DNA of 18,264 bases from an uncultured Oscillospiraceae bacterium (GCA_910587335.1 CAJUMG010000020.1:18657-36920), one strand, 5' to 3'. Shown: positions 5,747 through 13,208, counted from the stretch's first letter. Numbers and translations: made by a program. The notes: generated by a model from the letters alone, not told the origin.

Positions 5747-7240
5747 CTATCCCTGGGTGCTGTTATTCTGCAGGCCGGAGGAAGTCGACGCACCGGTATC
5801 CTCCATCAAAGTGACCTGCACCTCAAAGGTGCTGCCCTGGACAGTCTGCCCACCAGAGTAATAGCCGTAGCGATATCCACCCTGGGACTGGCTGGCCCGG
5901 AAGATGGTCATAGTCACTTTGTCGCCAGGCGCATAATCGCGCAGCAGGTCGGACAAGGAGGTGAAGTTGCTGACCGGCGTACCCTCTACCTGGGTGATGA
6001 TATCCCCTGACTGCACGCCAGCGGCCAAAAGGGTAGAATCCGCTTCGATATTATCAATCAAAATACCGCTGGGAATTCCATTGACACTGGCCACATACTC
6101 ATTGACTGCATAGGCCGTAATGCCCAGCTTTACCCGGCCGGTCACCCGACCATAGCGCATCAGATCCTCGAGGACCGGCAGCGCTTCATCAATGGGAATA
6201 GCAAAACCGATTCCCTCATAGCCATCCTCGGCAAGTTTTTGGGAATTGATTCCCACCACCTGCCCGAATTCATTCACCAGCGCGCCGCCGGAGTTGCCGG
6301 GGCTAATCGCTGCGTCGGTCTGGATGAAGTTGAGGGTATATCCATCGTTAGGCGCCCGCAGAGAACGGTTCAGGCCGGAGATGATCCCCTCCGAGACAGA
6401 GCCGGCATAGGTCAGGCCGCCGGGGTTGCCGATGACAATGGCCTTTTCGCCCACCTCCAGCTCGCTGGAGGTACCCAGTTCTGCTGCGGTCAGGCCGGAG
6501 GCGTCGATCTTAACGACGGCCAAATCGGTTTTGCTGTCGTACCCTACAACCGTTCCTTTGTAGGTTTCGCCGGTGCTTAGAACCACCTCTAGGCTGTCCG
6601 CGCCCTCAATCACATGGGCGTTGGTGGCGATATATCCATCCTCTGACAGAATGATGCCAGAGCCTTCGCCGGCAGGCTGGAAATAGTTGGATTTATACTT
6701 GACGATTCCCACCACCGACGGCGAAACCTTTTTGTTTATTTGCGCCGTTGTCAACGTCCCGCTGGTGGATACGGTATTATCCGAGGGCTTGTGATTTTTG
6801 TCCAGCTCCGGCACATCCGCGCCCGCCTGTGGACCGTTTCCATCCTGCTGAGACTGAGAGAGCGAATCCACAATACCGGACTGTCCGGTAACCAGGCTGA
6901 AGATGCCGAACACCGCAAAGCTCACCAAGGTAAGACCTAGCAAAGCGCCTGCAACACCGGCAAAAATCTTCAGTCCTTTTCTCTTTTTCCCCTTGGTTTT
7001 TTTGGGGGCAGCGCCGTATTCCGGGAAGCTCCACTGATCCTGATACGGCGTCTGCGGCGGTTGCGCATACCCTCCATACGGTGGATTCTGCGGTGTGCCG
7101 GCCGGCGGCTGATAGTAGTAAGGCTGGTTGTCCTCATTCGGGCCGGCGGAAGCTGCCGGGTTCTGGTCCTCCCCCACAGATGGGGCCTGGCTATTCTCTT
7201 CTAAAGGATCGTTCATGCCGTTTCTCTCCAAATCATTCAT
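5747..7240 (-). CDS. htrA: HtrA/DegP-like membrane-anchored serine protease with PDZ domain
   Basis: A 497-residue protein of the S1C (HtrA/DegQ) family. Residues 1-88 form a cytoplasmic Pro/Tyr/Gln-rich tail ending in a basic KKTKGKKRKGLK stretch. One membrane helix follows (about 91-118), then a linker. The trypsin-like domain carries the catalytic triad His209 (TNAHV), Asp239 (KTDLAVV) and Ser317 (SPGNSGGAL). A single PDZ domain (about 372-478) includes SGILIDNIEADSTLLAAGVQSGDII. HtrA proteases act on the outer face of the membrane on misfolded or secreted proteins. Start at 7240 follows AAAGGAGG. It is the next gene downstream of the two-component pair, all on the same strand, which recalls the CssRS-HtrA pairing of Bacillus; regulation by that pair is inference. 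Confidence 0.96.
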   Translation of the reverse strand: MNDLERNGMNDPLEENSQAPSVGEDQNPAASAGPNEDNQPYYYQPPAGTPQNPPYGGYAQPPQTPYQDQWSFPEYGAAPKKTKGKKRKGLKIFAGVAGALLGLTLVSFAVFGIFSLVTGQSGIVDSLSQSQQDGNGPQAGADVPELDKNHKPSDNTVSTSGTLTTAQINKKVSPSVVGIVKYKSNYFQPAGEGSGIILSEDGYIATNAHVIEGADSLEVVLSTGETYKGTVVGYDSKTDLAVVKIDASGLTAAELGTSSELEVGEKAIVIGNPGGLTYAGSVSEGIISGLNRSLRAPNDGYTLNFIQTDAAISPGNSGGALVNEFGQVVGINSQKLAEDGYEGIGFAIPIDEALPVLEDLMRYGRVTGRVKLGITAYAVNEYVASVNGIPSGILIDNIEADSTLLAAGVQSGDIITQVEGTPVSNFTSLSDLLRDYAPGDKVTMTIFRASQSQGGYRYGYYSGGQTVQGSTFEVQVTLMEDTGASTSSGLQNNSTQG

Positions 7241-7308
7241 ACTCTGTTCCTCCTTTTATCCTGGAAAAGCCCGATCCACAGGGACCTGACTGTTTTTTAA
7301 CTGTCTCC

Positions 7309-7348
7309 ATTATAAAAAAGAATTGTGTCTATTGCGTAAAGGACCTTT
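7309..7348 (-). promoter_or_regulatory. promoter region of the htrA-like gene
   Basis: TATAAT (7309..7314, minus strand) is a perfect -10 box, but no good -35 box lies at the right distance. Further upstream is a small inverted repeat AAAGG-A-CCTTT (7338..7348). A perfect -10 with a poor -35 fits activator-dependent initiation. The response regulator promoter at 9664..9710 has the same combination. Confidence 0.55.
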
Positions 7349-7364
7349 TAAAAAACTTGGGGAA

Positions 7365-8834
7365 TTATCCGTTTTTTCTGAATAAATTTTGTGAACTTTT
7401 TGTACTGCCCTGTGGCAGAGAAAAAGCAAACTCCGTGTACTCCCCTTCCTTGGAGTTGACATGAATTTCCCCGCCATGGAGCTGAATCACCGTGCGCACA
7501 ATGTAAAGGCCCAGACCAACACCGCTTTTATCCTGGCTGCGGGACCGGTCGGTCTTGTAAAACCGTTCAAATACGTTGGGCAGATCCTGCGGCGCAATGC
7601 CAGATCCGGAATTGCGGATGGCCACCAATGTTCGGGCGCCGTCGCTATGGTAGCGAACCTCGATAAATCCGCCTTCGTTGACAAACTTCACCGCGTTTTC
7701 GATTAGGTTATAGACCACCTGATGGATCAAATCCGGGTCGGCGCTGACCAAAATTTTATCCACATCCAGGCCGATGATGTCCAGATTTTTTGCCTCGATC
7801 GCCTGCTCAAAGCTGAAAATCACCTGGCAGACGGTATTGTTCAAATCGAATTGGGAGGGGTTTAGCTTCATCTCCCCCGCTTCGATCTTTGCCAGATCCA
7901 GCATGGATCGCACCATTCTCGACAACCGCTTAACCTCTTCGGACACGATTGCCAGATACTGCCGGTGCTTTTCCTCCGGGATCGTTCCGTCCAAAATGCC
8001 GTCCACAAAGCCGCCGATGGTGGTCATGGGCGTTTTTAGCTCGTGGGAGACGTTGGCCACAAAGCTGCGGTTCATCGCCTCGTTTCGGGCCAGCGCTTCG
8101 GCCATATCGTTAAATTCGTTGGCCAGCTGGCCGATCTCATCGCTGCTGCTGACCTGTACCCGGGCGGTATAATCCCCCCGGGAAAAGCTTTGGGTTGCCG
8201 CCAGCATATCCCGAAGAGGCTTGACCATTCGGGCTGTGACAAAATAGATAACGATAAAAGCGATGACAACCATCGTCAGGGAGCTTAGCAAAAACATGTT
8301 CAGAAGCTGGCCCAAAAAGATGCTCAGGCTTTTGGAAGAAGCGCAGACAAAGACAAATCCGGTAATCTGCCCATTTGGCAGGCCGATGGGGCGCGCTACC
8401 GTATAGTTGCGTTTTTTATAGGCGCCGTTTAGCCGTCCTGTCTCCTGGAAGCTGCCGGAAGCCGCCTGCTTGAGCACCGCTTCCGGAACCGCTGCCTGCT
8501 CCTGGGAAAAAATATCCCCGTTGGTACAAATCAGAATCTTTCCTTCGGTATCGCACAAAAAAATCGTTGCCTCAATGGCGTCGGCCAACACAGTATAGAC
8601 CGATTTGAGGGTTGTCTCGTCGATATACAGATAGTTGTTTTTCTGATAGTCGGTCAGGGTCAGGGCTGTTGCCTGGCTGACATAACGATCCAGCACCTTC
8701 ATCTTATCGCCCCGAAAGTACTGAGAGGCAAAGCCCATTAGCAAAGCGCCCAGAATGGTGATGCTCGCCAAGGTAATTCCAACGCAGATGGTGAAATACT
8801 TGGTGAAAAGGTTTTTTTGCACGATCGTCCTCAT
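7365..8834 (-). CDS. membrane sensor histidine kinase
   Basis: A 489-residue HisKA-type sensor kinase. Membrane helices at about 13-35 and 177-200 flank an extracytoplasmic sensing region of about 135 residues. A HAMP linker (about 200-253) follows, then the H-box FVANVSHELKTP with phospho-acceptor His264. The ATPase domain shows the N-box (VYNLIENAVKF), G1 (NSGSGIAP), F-box (VFERFYKTD) and G2 (GVGLGLYIV). It should phosphorylate the regulator encoded just upstream. The start is uncertain. ATG at 8834 directly abuts GGGAAGG with no spacing, while GTG at 8822 has GAGG six nt upstream and may be the real one. A strong terminator lies between it and the regulator gene. Confidence 0.95.
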   Translation of the reverse strand: MRTIVQKNLFTKYFTICVGITLASITILGALLMGFASQYFRGDKMKVLDRYVSQATALTLTDYQKNNYLYIDETTLKSVYTVLADAIEATIFLCDTEGKILICTNGDIFSQEQAAVPEAVLKQAASGSFQETGRLNGAYKKRNYTVARPIGLPNGQITGFVFVCASSKSLSIFLGQLLNMFLLSSLTMVVIAFIVIYFVTARMVKPLRDMLAATQSFSRGDYTARVQVSSSDEIGQLANEFNDMAEALARNEAMNRSFVANVSHELKTPMTTIGGFVDGILDGTIPEEKHRQYLAIVSEEVKRLSRMVRSMLDLAKIEAGEMKLNPSQFDLNNTVCQVIFSFEQAIEAKNLDIIGLDVDKILVSADPDLIHQVVYNLIENAVKFVNEGGFIEVRYHSDGARTLVAIRNSGSGIAPQDLPNVFERFYKTDRSRSQDKSGVGLGLYIVRTVIQLHGGEIHVNSKEGEYTEFAFSLPQGSTKSSQNLFRKNG

Positions 8835-8846
8835 CCTTCCCAAAGT

Positions 8847-8891
8847 AAAAAACGCGGCAGCCTGCCCCCGGGTTACAAGCAAGCCGCCGCG
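8847..8891 (-). terminator. intrinsic terminator between regulator and kinase genes
   Basis: In minus-strand RNA, positions 8891..8879 and 8865..8853 pair over 13 bp (two G-U wobbles) and are followed by U6 (8852..8847). On the plus strand the wobbles become mismatches, so the element is directional. It lies 25 nt after the regulator stop and ends 12 nt before the kinase ATG. A second hairpin (8901..8912 with 8888..8897) overlaps its first arm by 4 nt. Confidence 0.85.
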
Positions 8892-8916
8892 AAAAGCTCC
8901 GCTTTTTTCGCGTGGT

Positions 8917-9609
8917 CTATTCCTTTACCTCGAACTTATAGCCAACGCCCCAAACGGTTTTCAGCACCCATTTGTCCGAAACGCCCTCCAGCTTTTCCCG
9001 CAGGCGTTTAACATGCACATCCACCGTTCTAGAATCACCGTAATATTCGAATCCCCACACCTCGTCCAACAGCTGATCGCGGGTATACACCCGGTTGGGG
9101 TTGCTGGCCAGATGGTACAAAAGCTCCAGCTCCTTGGGCGGTGTATCCACCACCTTGCCGTCTACCTTCAGTTCATATTTGGTCATATTGACCACCAGCT
9201 TATCATAGCTGACCTCTTTCACATCATTTTCCGCCGCATTTTTGCCGGTGCGCCGCATGACCGCTTTAATCCGGGCGACGATCTCCTTGGTTTCAAAGGG
9301 CTTGACCACATAATCGTCAGCCCCAAGTTCTAAGCCCAACACCTTATCAAAGGTTTCGCCTTTGGCGGTGATCATAATAATCGGGCATTCGGACTTTTTC
9401 CGAATCTCCCGGCAGACCTGCCAACCATCTAGCCGGGGCATCATCACATCCAGCAGGATAATATCGGGGTTTTCCGCCGAAAAACGGGCAAGAGCTTCCT
9501 CCCCATCGCCGGCTAAAACCACCTGAAAGCCCTCTTTCACCAGGTAAAGCCTTAACAATTCACAGATATTTTTATCATCGTCCGCAACCAGAACCTTTCC
9601 CATCGCCAT
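8917..9609 (-). CDS. OmpR/PhoB-family response regulator
   Basis: A 230-residue response regulator. The receiver domain (4-117) has the acidic pocket DDD (10-12), phospho-acceptor Asp54 in LLDVMMP, the switch Thr in ITAKG and Lys in VVKPF. The C-terminal winged helix (about 132-228) has the OmpR-type recognition segment ending SRTVDVHVKRLREKL and the closing TVWGVGYKF. It is a DNA-binding transcription factor activated by the adjacent kinase. The start at 9609 (MAMGKVLVADDD) follows GGAGGT; an in-frame ATG ten codons earlier lacks a ribosome site. Overall layout resembles YycF/PhoP-like regulators, but the regulon cannot be read from this window. Confidence 0.97.
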   Translation of the reverse strand: MAMGKVLVADDDKNICELLRLYLVKEGFQVVLAGDGEEALARFSAENPDIILLDVMMPRLDGWQVCREIRKKSECPIIMITAKGETFDKVLGLELGADDYVVKPFETKEIVARIKAVMRRTGKNAAENDVKEVSYDKLVVNMTKYELKVDGKVVDTPPKELELLYHLASNPNRVYTRDQLLDEVWGFEYYGDSRTVDVHVKRLREKLEGVSDKWVLKTVWGVGYKFEVKE

Positions 9610-9663
9610 TTTTTTACCTCCTTGCCAGTACCCGAACAAACCGGAGCTGTCTCTCTTTTTACC

Positions 9664-9710
9664 ATTATACCCGAAAAAAAGCGCGAAAGGTTACAAATTT
9701 ATAAACCTTT
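9664..9710 (-). promoter_or_regulatory. promoter region of the two-component operon
   Basis: A perfect TATAAT (9664..9669, minus strand) lacks a well-placed -35 box. Instead an inverted repeat AAAGGTT (9686..9692) / AACCTTT (9704..9710) covers the -35 position. This layout suggests activation, possibly by the operon's own regulator; that is inference. Confidence 0.6.
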
Positions 9711-9731
9711 TGCAGATATTCTGAAACGCAC

Positions 9732-9760
9732 TTGCCGATCCTTCTTTTTCTATGTATAAT
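9732..9760 (+). promoter_or_regulatory. promoter of ychF
   Basis: TTGCCG (9732..9737), a 17-nt spacer and a perfect TATAAT (9755..9760) form a sigma-A promoter about 100 nt upstream of the ychF start. It rules out translation from the in-frame upstream start at 9732. Confidence 0.8.
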
Positions 9761-9860
9761 TATAGACTGCAAGCACCTGTTTGTACAAGGATTTACAGGA
9801 AATTTTTTGCTAACCGCACTCTATCAAAGCGCAGTATTTCGGAAAGGACGAAGTTTTTAT

Positions 9861-10958
9861 ATGAAATTAGGAATCGTAGGGCTGCCCAACGTGGGCAAAA
9901 GCACCCTTTTTAACGCCATCACCAATGCCGGCGCCGAGTCGGCCAACTATCCGTTCTGCACCATCGAACCCAATGTGGGGGTTGTATCGGTGCCGGACCG
10001 GCGGCTGGATGTACTGGCCAAAATGTATGATCCGGACAAGTACACCCCCGCTGTCATAGAATTTGTGGATATTGCGGGACTTGTCAAGGGCGCCTCTAAG
10101 GGGGAAGGGCTGGGCAACAAATTCCTCTCCCACATTCGGGAGGTGGACGCCATCATTCATGTGGTGCGCTGCTTCGAAAGTACCGAAATCATCCATGTCG
10201 ATGGGCAGATCGGTCCTGCGCGGGACATTGAGACCATCAATCTGGAGTTAATCTTTTCCGATCTGGATCTGCTGGAACGCCGGATTGACAAGGCCCAGAA
10301 GGCGGCGAAGGCCGACAAAAAATATCTGGCCGAAACCGAGCTGTTAGGGCGGCTAAAAGCCCATTTGGAGGGAGGCAAATCCGCCCGCTCCTTCCAGGCA
10401 CAGAGCGACGAGGAAAAAGAAATCCTCTCCACCATCGCGCTTTTGTCCGCCAAGCCGATTATCTACGCGGCCAATTTAAGCGAGGATGATTTTCTCGGTT
10501 CTCTGGAGGAAAACCCCTTTTACAAGCAGGTTTGTGAAATTGCCGACGCAGAGGGCTCGTTAGTCCTGCCCATCTGCGCCAAAATCGAAGAGGAGATTAC
10601 CGACATGTCCCGAGAGGACAAGCAGATGTTTTTGGACGAGCTGGGGCTGGAATCCTCCGGTCTGGATCGGCTGATTCAAAAGGGCTATGAGCTGCTGGGG
10701 CTGATCTCCTATCTGACCGCCGGCAAGCAGGAAGTTAGGGCCTGGACCATCAAAAAAGGCACCAAGGCGCCCCAGGCAGCGGGAAAAATCCACTCTGATT
10801 TTGAAAAGGGCTTTATCCGTGCGGAGGTGGTATCCTTTGCCGATCTGGAGGCCTGCGGTTCCATGGCCGCCGCCAAGGAAAAGGGGCTGGTCCGCTCTGA
10901 GGGGAAGGAATACGTATTCCAGGATGGAGATGTGGTCCTGTTTCGATTTAACGTCTGA
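9861..10958 (+). CDS. ychF: redox-regulated ATPase YchF (Obg family)
   Basis: A 365-residue, full-length YchF (OLA1) P-loop ATPase associated with ribosomes and stress adaptation. It begins MKLGIVGLPNVGKSTLFNAI with G1 at 7-14, then DIAG (70-73). The specificity motif reads NLSE (205-208) instead of NKxD, the change that makes YchF prefer ATP to GTP. A coiled-coil region (about 128-200) and a C-terminal TGS domain follow, ending in the family-typical DGDVVLFRFNV. The start at 9861 follows GGAAAGGACG and matches the conserved N-terminus. The gene is intact although it is the last chromosomal gene before the mobile element, so insertion did not damage it. Confidence 0.97.
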   Translation: MKLGIVGLPNVGKSTLFNAITNAGAESANYPFCTIEPNVGVVSVPDRRLDVLAKMYDPDKYTPAVIEFVDIAGLVKGASKGEGLGNKFLSHIREVDAIIHVVRCFESTEIIHVDGQIGPARDIETINLELIFSDLDLLERRIDKAQKAAKADKKYLAETELLGRLKAHLEGGKSARSFQAQSDEEKEILSTIALLSAKPIIYAANLSEDDFLGSLEENPFYKQVCEIADAEGSLVLPICAKIEEEITDMSREDKQMFLDELGLESSGLDRLIQKGYELLGLISYLTAGKQEVRAWTIKKGTKAPQAAGKIHSDFEKGFIRAEVVSFADLEACGSMAAAKEKGLVRSEGKEYVFQDGDVVLFRFNV

Positions 10959-10993
10959 TACAATTTTCTATCGGGAAAATGTTGTAAACTCTG

Positions 10994-11025
10994 GGAGTTA
11001 CCGCTTGTGGGTGGTAACTCCTTTT
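10994..11025 (+). terminator. hairpin downstream of ychF
   Basis: GGAGTTACC (10994..11002) and GGTAACTCC (11013..11021) form a perfect 9-bp stem with a 10-nt loop, followed by TTTT. It most simply ends ychF transcription. Because it also lies at the element junction, the inverted GTTACC/GGTAAC half-sites could instead be the core site of the integrase. Confidence 0.65.
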
Positions 11026-11033
11026 GGCGTTTA

Positions 11034-11053
11034 ACCCCTACCTTACCCCTACC
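11034..11053. repeat. tandem repeats, candidate integrase arm sites
   Basis: ACCCCTACC occurs at 11034..11042 and 11045..11053, start-to-start 11 bp, one helical turn. Direct repeats of this kind between the integrase gene end and the element end are typical arm-type sites bound by the N-terminal domain of Tn916-like integrases. The function is inferred from position. Confidence 0.55.
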
Positions 11054-11065
11054 CGATATTTTTGT

Positions 11066-12223
11066 TCAATAATTTACTGCGCTATCCAGTTTTAGAATTT
11101 CATTCTGTTTCAGGTCGTCCAATACGTGCGTATAGGTGTCGGCTGTTTCCTTTATGGTCGCATGACCTAAGAATTTCTGCATAACCCGTACATCTACGTT
11201 ATTTTCTGCCCCTCTGGTGGTGAATGTATGGCGGAGACAATGAGGGTGAAAGTTGCTGACACCGATTTTCGCACAGATAGAATAACAGGTGCGCCGCATA
11301 TTGGTCGGGTCAAGCGGTCTGCCTAACTGGGTACAGAAAACAAGGTCGTTGTCCTCGTATGCGGTACTGGCTTTTTCCTTGTTTTTCTCCTGTTGTTCCC
11401 AGACATCTGCAAGTACTTTGACAGCCGTTTCGTTGAGGGGGATTATCCTCTGACTGGACGGTGTTTTCGGTGTGCCAAATTCTAAGTGCCAATGTTCCTC
11501 TGGATTGTCTGGGTCTTTTACCTTGCGGAGTATTCTCTTAATGTGTAACTGGTTCTGCTCAAAGTCTATGTCCTGCCATTTCAGCCCCAACAATTCCCCA
11601 AGCCGCATACCTGTGCAGAGGTCGAAAATATAGACAACTCCCATATAGGTTACTTTTGCCTGTTCCACAAAGGCGTTTTGCTGTTCCTGTGTTAAGACGG
11701 TGATTTGCGGCTTTGCTGTCTTTGGCAGTTTTACCCTATTCGCAATGTTTCGGACTATCAAGCCATCATCTACCGCCGTTTCTAAGGCGTTGCTTAACAG
11801 CTTAAAAACATCTATCACTGTAGAGGGTGCTAACCCTTTATCAGATAAGCTGTTGACAAATTTCTGAATGATGTCCTGTCGTAATGCCTTTAACTTATAG
11901 TGACCGATAGCTGGCTTGATATGGTTCTTTACCTTTACCGTATAATTGATGTAGGTGGTAGGCTTTACATACCGCTTTTTGTATTCGAGCATATAATAGT
12001 CAAGCCATTCGGCAAGGGTCATTTCTGTAGGATTGGTGATAATGCCCTTTTGCAGATTATTCAGCAAATCAGTCATTTTGTTGTGTACTTCCTGTCTGGT
12101 CTTTCCGTATAGAGATTTACGCTGTTGCTTTCCGTCTGCCGATATGCCGATTGTTACACGGGCTTCCCATGTGCCGTCTTTCCGCTTGCGGATAGAACCT
12201 TCATTTTGTCCTCGTTTTGCCAT
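11066..12223 (-). CDS. int: tyrosine-type site-specific integrase
   Basis: A 385-residue tyrosine recombinase with the three-domain build of Tn916/ICE integrases. An AP2-like arm-binding N-terminus (about 1-50) has KDGTWEARVTIG. A SAM-like core-binding domain spans about 65-155, and the catalytic domain about 175-375. All catalytic residues are present: Arg207 (TGMRLGELL), Lys253 (GTPKT), His328 and Arg331 (HPHCLRHTF), His354 (LGHA) and the nucleophile Tyr364 (ADTYTHV). It should integrate and, with the excisionase, excise the element. The start at 12223 is set by GGAGG ten nt upstream. It begins 5 nt after the repressor stop, so the two are probably co-transcribed. Confidence 0.97.
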   Translation of the reverse strand: MAKRGQNEGSIRKRKDGTWEARVTIGISADGKQQRKSLYGKTRQEVHNKMTDLLNNLQKGIITNPTEMTLAEWLDYYMLEYKKRYVKPTTYINYTVKVKNHIKPAIGHYKLKALRQDIIQKFVNSLSDKGLAPSTVIDVFKLLSNALETAVDDGLIVRNIANRVKLPKTAKPQITVLTQEQQNAFVEQAKVTYMGVVYIFDLCTGMRLGELLGLKWQDIDFEQNQLHIKRILRKVKDPDNPEEHWHLEFGTPKTPSSQRIIPLNETAVKVLADVWEQQEKNKEKASTAYEDNDLVFCTQLGRPLDPTNMRRTCYSICAKIGVSNFHPHCLRHTFTTRGAENNVDVRVMQKFLGHATIKETADTYTHVLDDLKQNEILKLDSAVNY

Positions 12224-12228
12224 ATGAA

Positions 12229-12930
12229 TCAATCCTCCTTTTCAAGCATTTCCCTAAATTTTTCTGCAAATTCATTTGTTTTAGAGTTTGATATCGTCCT
12301 GCTTTTTTTGCGTCTTGATAGCTTTTTAACATCTACCAAAGAGGGAACTGCTGCCAAAAGGCAGGACTTTTTTATATCTTCTACAGTTTCATGCATTTCA
12401 TCAAGGTCATTAAAACGTATCAACGCCGAAACAACTTTTTCTGTTTCCAGTTCGTCTTTGCCTGATAGTCTGGAAAACCGTCTGTTGTATTTGGTTGATA
12501 ATTCAACATATTCCGCCAACGTATAATGTATTTCAGCGATATATGCAATGAATGACCGTCTTTGTGGATTTTCTTTGCTTTGGGCTAAGGTATAAAGCGT
12601 CTTTCCGATTGCGTCTGTAAGATATTCCGCTTCATCTTCTGCAAGCATACCTAAGAAGTGGCGTAATTCAGACAGGCATTCATCTTCTGGCTTTGAAATA
12701 GTCGTGCCTGTTTCATCGGTACGCCCAAGAAGATAATCTAAACTGCAATCCAGACAATCTGCCATTTTTATGAGTATTTCAATAGTGGGGTATTGCTTGC
12801 CACTCTCATAGTTACCTATGGACTGCCTTGCAATTCCGACTCTCTCCGCAAATTTCCCTTGCTTGATATTTTTGCTTTCTCGGAGTGATTTCAACCGATT
12901 CCCAAATTCTGAATATTTGTATTCGTCCAT
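12229..12930 (-). CDS. XRE-family repressor
   Basis: A 233-residue protein with an N-terminal Cro/CI-type helix-turn-helix (about 10-66: FGNRLKSLRESKNIKQGKFA, then GIARQSIGNYESGKQYPT) ending in the LDYLLGRTD boundary common to this family. The remaining 165 residues are mostly helical and charged, with a basic patch (KKLSRRKKSR) near the end, and match no domain I recognise. There is no LexA-like protease signature, so self-cleavage is not indicated. Start follows AAAAGGAGG. It lies directly upstream of the integrase on the same strand and next to the divergent switch region, so it is probably the repressor that controls integrase and excisionase expression. Confidence 0.88.
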   Translation of the reverse strand: MDEYKYSEFGNRLKSLRESKNIKQGKFAERVGIARQSIGNYESGKQYPTIEILIKMADCLDCSLDYLLGRTDETGTTISKPEDECLSELRHFLGMLAEDEAEYLTDAIGKTLYTLAQSKENPQRRSFIAYIAEIHYTLAEYVELSTKYNRRFSRLSGKDELETEKVVSALIRFNDLDEMHETVEDIKKSCLLAAVPSLVDVKKLSRRKKSRTISNSKTNEFAEKFREMLEKED

Positions 12931-12976
12931 AACGTCCTTGCCTCCTTTTCCTTATTATACTCCCAAATTCAGAATA
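12901..12976. repeat. duplicated operator-like 15-mer at the repressor promoter
   Basis: CCCAAATTCTGAATA (12901..12915, inside the repressor's first codons) and CCCAAATTCAGAATA (12962..12976, in the promoter spacer) match at 14 of 15 bases. Each holds the 9-mer palindrome ATTCWGAAT. Position suggests autoregulatory operator sites. Confidence 0.5.
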
Positions 12977-12982
12977 AGTAAA
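12954..12982 (-). promoter_or_regulatory. promoter of repressor-integrase unit
   Basis: TTTACT (12977..12982), a 17-nt spacer and perfect TATAAT (12954..12959) on the minus strand, about 24 nt upstream of the repressor start. Confidence 0.7.
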
Positions 12983-13036
12983 TAGTAATTAACCAAAAAT
13001 TTAAAAATATTTTCTGTTTTTTAGTTATATACTATT
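12981..13036. promoter_or_regulatory. inverted repeats spanning the divergent switch
   Basis: Arms 12981..12999 and 13018..13036 are inverted copies matching at 16 of 19 bases (AATAGTA...AAC-AAAAA). The left arm covers the repressor -35 box, and the right arm ends in the first bases of the excisionase -35 box. A single regulator could therefore occupy both promoters symmetrically. Confidence 0.65.
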
Positions 13037-13063
13037 GACATTAATTGGGATATGGTGTATGCT
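13035..13063 (+). promoter_or_regulatory. promoter of sORF-excisionase unit
   Basis: Perfect TTGACA (13035..13040), 17-nt spacer, TATGCT (13058..13063). The transcript would begin near 13070, only about ten nt before a full-consensus ribosome binding site. Confidence 0.75.
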
Positions 13064-13085
13064 ATGGATACAAAATGACAAGGAG

Positions 13086-13196
13086 GTGAATATAAGACAG
13101 TTTTTCCACAACGTTCTGTCCGTTGAGGACATACCCTATATAAATACTTTGGATTTTCCAAATACAAGAAAACGATTACAAAAATATATCGAATAG
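13086..13196 (+). CDS. short leader ORF upstream of excisionase, atypical start
   Basis: An open frame of 36 codons ends with TAG at 13194..13196, inside the ribosome site of the excisionase gene, so coupling is likely. The ribosome site AAGGAGGTGA (13080..13089) is a full match to the 16S tail, but no ATG, GTG or TTG stands at the normal distance. GTG at 13086 overlaps the site itself, and the first codon at proper spacing is ATA (13092). The encoded segment starts NIRQFFHNVLSVEDIPYINT and is partly basic at the end (TRKRLQKYIE). No family recognised. It may be a real small protein, or a leader whose translation sets excisionase output. Confidence 0.45.
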   Translation: MNIRQFFHNVLSVEDIPYINTLDFPNTRKRLQKYIE

Positions 13197-13208
13197 GAGG
13201 AATTAGGC

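Noticed and set aside
8755..9333. 192-codon plus-strand frame opposite the response regulator
   Set aside because: Antisense to the conserved receiver and winged-helix domains; no family resemblance.
9732..9860. N-terminal extension of ychF by 43 codons
   Set aside because: It begins on the -35 box of the ychF promoter, and the conserved family start is at 9861.
10959..11065. tRNA gene as integration target
   Set aside because: No cloverleaf, CCA end or T-loop GTTCGA-type sequence found; the hairpin is a simple 9-bp stem.
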